Below are positions 62,899-64,000 of a stretch of DNA of 64,000 nt, piece after piece. The notes beneath the pieces are model-generated. The model did no database searches. It saw only the letters and a list, made by a program, of their open reading frames with translations, and was not told the DNA's origin. The stretch's first letter is position 1, and each line of letters opens with the position of its first letter. The DNA is from Burkholderia sp. GAS332 (lineage in GTDB: Bacteria; Pseudomonadota; Gammaproteobacteria; Burkholderiales; Burkholderiaceae), in the NCBI GenBank assembly GCA_900142905.1, contig FSRV01000002.1:4154001-4218000 (forward strand). The letters run 5' to 3'. The position numbers and the translations under genes are program-made.

Positions 62899-64000
62899 GT
62901 GGTTCCTTCAGCGCGTTGTGCGCGTTCTTGCGGTGACAGTCCGGCATTTGCAGCGGCCTGTGCGCGCTCACGTTCTAGATTGCGTTCCAACTGCGACTTC
63001 GCTGCCGTGTAAGGCTTCGGCCACATCACATCGAAATAGCCGATTTTTGCGGCCTCATTCAAGGTCCACGACGGATTCGCCAGATGCGGCCGCGCAATCG
63101 CGCAGAGATCCGCGCGGCCCGCCGCGATGATGCTGTTCACGTGATCCGCTTCCGAGATTGCGCCAACCGCGATCGTTGCGATGCCGGCTTCGTTGCGCAC
63201 GCGATCGGCGAATGGCGTCTGGAACATGCGGCCAAACACGGGCTTTTCCTGCTTGCTAACCTGGCCCGACGAGACGTCGATCATGTCGGCGCCTGCGGCT
63301 TTGAAGGCGCGGGCGATTTGCACGGCGTCGTCGGGTGTGGTGCCGCCTTCGACCCAGTCGTTAGCGGAAATACGCACGGAGATGGGCTTGTCCTGCGGCC
63401 AGACTGCGCGGATCGCTTTGAAGACCTGCAATGGGTAGCACAGACGGTTTTCGAGCGAGCCGCCGTATTCGTCAGTGCGATGATTGGTCAACGGCGACAG
63501 GAAGCTCGACAGAAAGTAGCCGTGTGCGCAGTGCAGTTCGAGCCAATCGAAGCCCGCCTCCGCGGACATTTGCGTGGCGCGTACGAATTGCGCTTCGATT
63601 TCCTGAAGTTCGTCTCGGGTGGCCTCATGCGAGATCTGACTGACGCCGTTTAAATACTGTTGTGGCGAAGCGGACACGACCGGCCAATTGCCTTCGTCAA
63701 GCGGTTGATCGATGCCTTCCCACGCGACGCGCGTTGAACCTTTGGCGCCGGAGTGCCCCAGCTGAATGCCAATCTTCGCGTCCGACTGACGGTGTACGAG
63801 GTCGACGATGCGCTTCCAGGCTGTGAGATGCGCCGGCGCGTACATGCCTGGACAGGCGGGCGTGATGCGCGCTTCGGGCGACACGCAAGTCATTTCCGTC
63901 ATGACGAGCGCGGCGCCGCCCATGGCGCGGGCACCGAGATGCATCAGGTGATAGTCACCGGCAATGCCGTCGACGGCGGAGTATTGCGCCATCGGCGAGA
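62895..64000 (-). CDS. 2-aminobenzoyl-CoA monooxygenase/reductase, C-terminal part (partial)
   Basis: At least 368 residues; the gene runs off the right edge, where its 5' end lies. The visible part is an old-yellow-enzyme domain: SPMAQYSAVDG at the edge, HCAHGYFLSSFLSP with the two substrate-binding histidines, and NHRTDEYGGSLENR. In 2-aminobenzoyl-CoA monooxygenase/reductases (often annotated as salicylyl-CoA 5-hydroxylase) this domain follows an FAD monooxygenase domain in one chain. The first cysteine of other OYE proteins (SPMCQYS) is an alanine here. It would hydroxylate and then reduce the ring of 2-aminobenzoyl-CoA. Confidence 0.75.
   Translation of the reverse strand, partial: SPMAQYSAVDGIAGDYHLMHLGARAMGGAALVMTEMTCVSPEARITPACPGMYAPAHLTAWKRIVDLVHRQSDAKIGIQLGHSGAKGSTRVAWEGIDQPLDEGNWPVVSASPQQYLNGVSQISHEATRDELQEIEAQFVRATQMSAEAGFDWLELHCAHGYFLSSFLSPLTNHRTDEYGGSLENRLCYPLQVFKAIRAVWPQDKPISVRISANDWVEGGTTPDDAVQIARAFKAAGADMIDVSSGQVSKQEKPVFGRMFQTPFADRVRNEAGIATIAVGAISEADHVNSIIAAGRADLCAIARPHLANPSWTLNEAAKIGYFDVMWPKPYTAAKSQLERNLERERAQAAANAGLSPQERAQRAEGTT

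Overview
The window is high-GC DNA packed with metabolic genes and their own LysR, TetR, IclR, MarR, HxlR and AraC regulators. The gene content (dgdA/dgdR, MarR-controlled aminobenzoyl-CoA genes, an H-NS-like protein, OmpC-type porin, DHWC cupin) points to a Burkholderiaceae bacterium, most like Paraburkholderia or a close relative, probably on a secondary replicon or an accessory part of the chromosome. This is inferred from family resemblance, not from a search. No rRNA, tRNA, CRISPR array or intact insertion sequence was seen.

Layout. 0.1-13 kb: CPBP-like membrane protein, short-chain fatty acid transporter (atoE-like), a soluble half-MCP joined to a Cache domain, a MurA-like enolpyruvyl transferase, a flavodoxin-fold protein, an MDR oxidoreductase with a divergent TetR, a LysR next to a CidA/CidB-like pair, and an MFS exporter with a divergent LysR. 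13-20 kb: a looser accessory stretch of small secreted or membrane proteins of unknown role, a possible frameshifted membrane gene, and a decayed TetR/SDR pair whose operator palindromes survive. 20-28 kb: serine hydrolase, the 2,2-dialkylglycine decarboxylase dgdA with its LysR regulator dgdR, a cupin, a flavoprotein oxidase of the BBE type, a YbdG-type mechanosensitive channel and a Sui1-like factor preceded by a heptanucleotide tandem repeat. 28-38 kb: small accessory enzymes and regulators, plus a relic of a tyrosine recombinase.

38-50 kb is one catabolic unit. An eight-gene operon on the minus strand (aminotransferase, ABC ATPase, binding protein, two permeases, second aminotransferase, two SDRs) is divergent from an IclR gene, an aldehyde dehydrogenase and a porin. 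Matching 17-bp palindromes lie in the divergent promoter and in front of the porin, so the IclR protein probably controls the whole set. The substrate looks like an amino compound but cannot be named.

50-53 kb holds a TonB-dependent receptor followed by a ModA-like periplasmic protein. A 24-bp palindrome of the ModE-box type lies 26 nt upstream of the receptor start, which suggests a molybdenum-regulated outer-membrane uptake system. 53-57 kb has an AraC/GyrI-like regulator, a DHA2 drug exporter and a glutathione transferase. 57-64 kb is an aerobic CoA-ester pathway for 2-aminobenzoate (anthranilate): CoA ligase, RidA, thioesterase, acyl-CoA dehydrogenase, enoyl-CoA hydratase-like protein, MarR regulator, SDR and the reductase half of the monooxygenase/reductase, which runs off the right edge.
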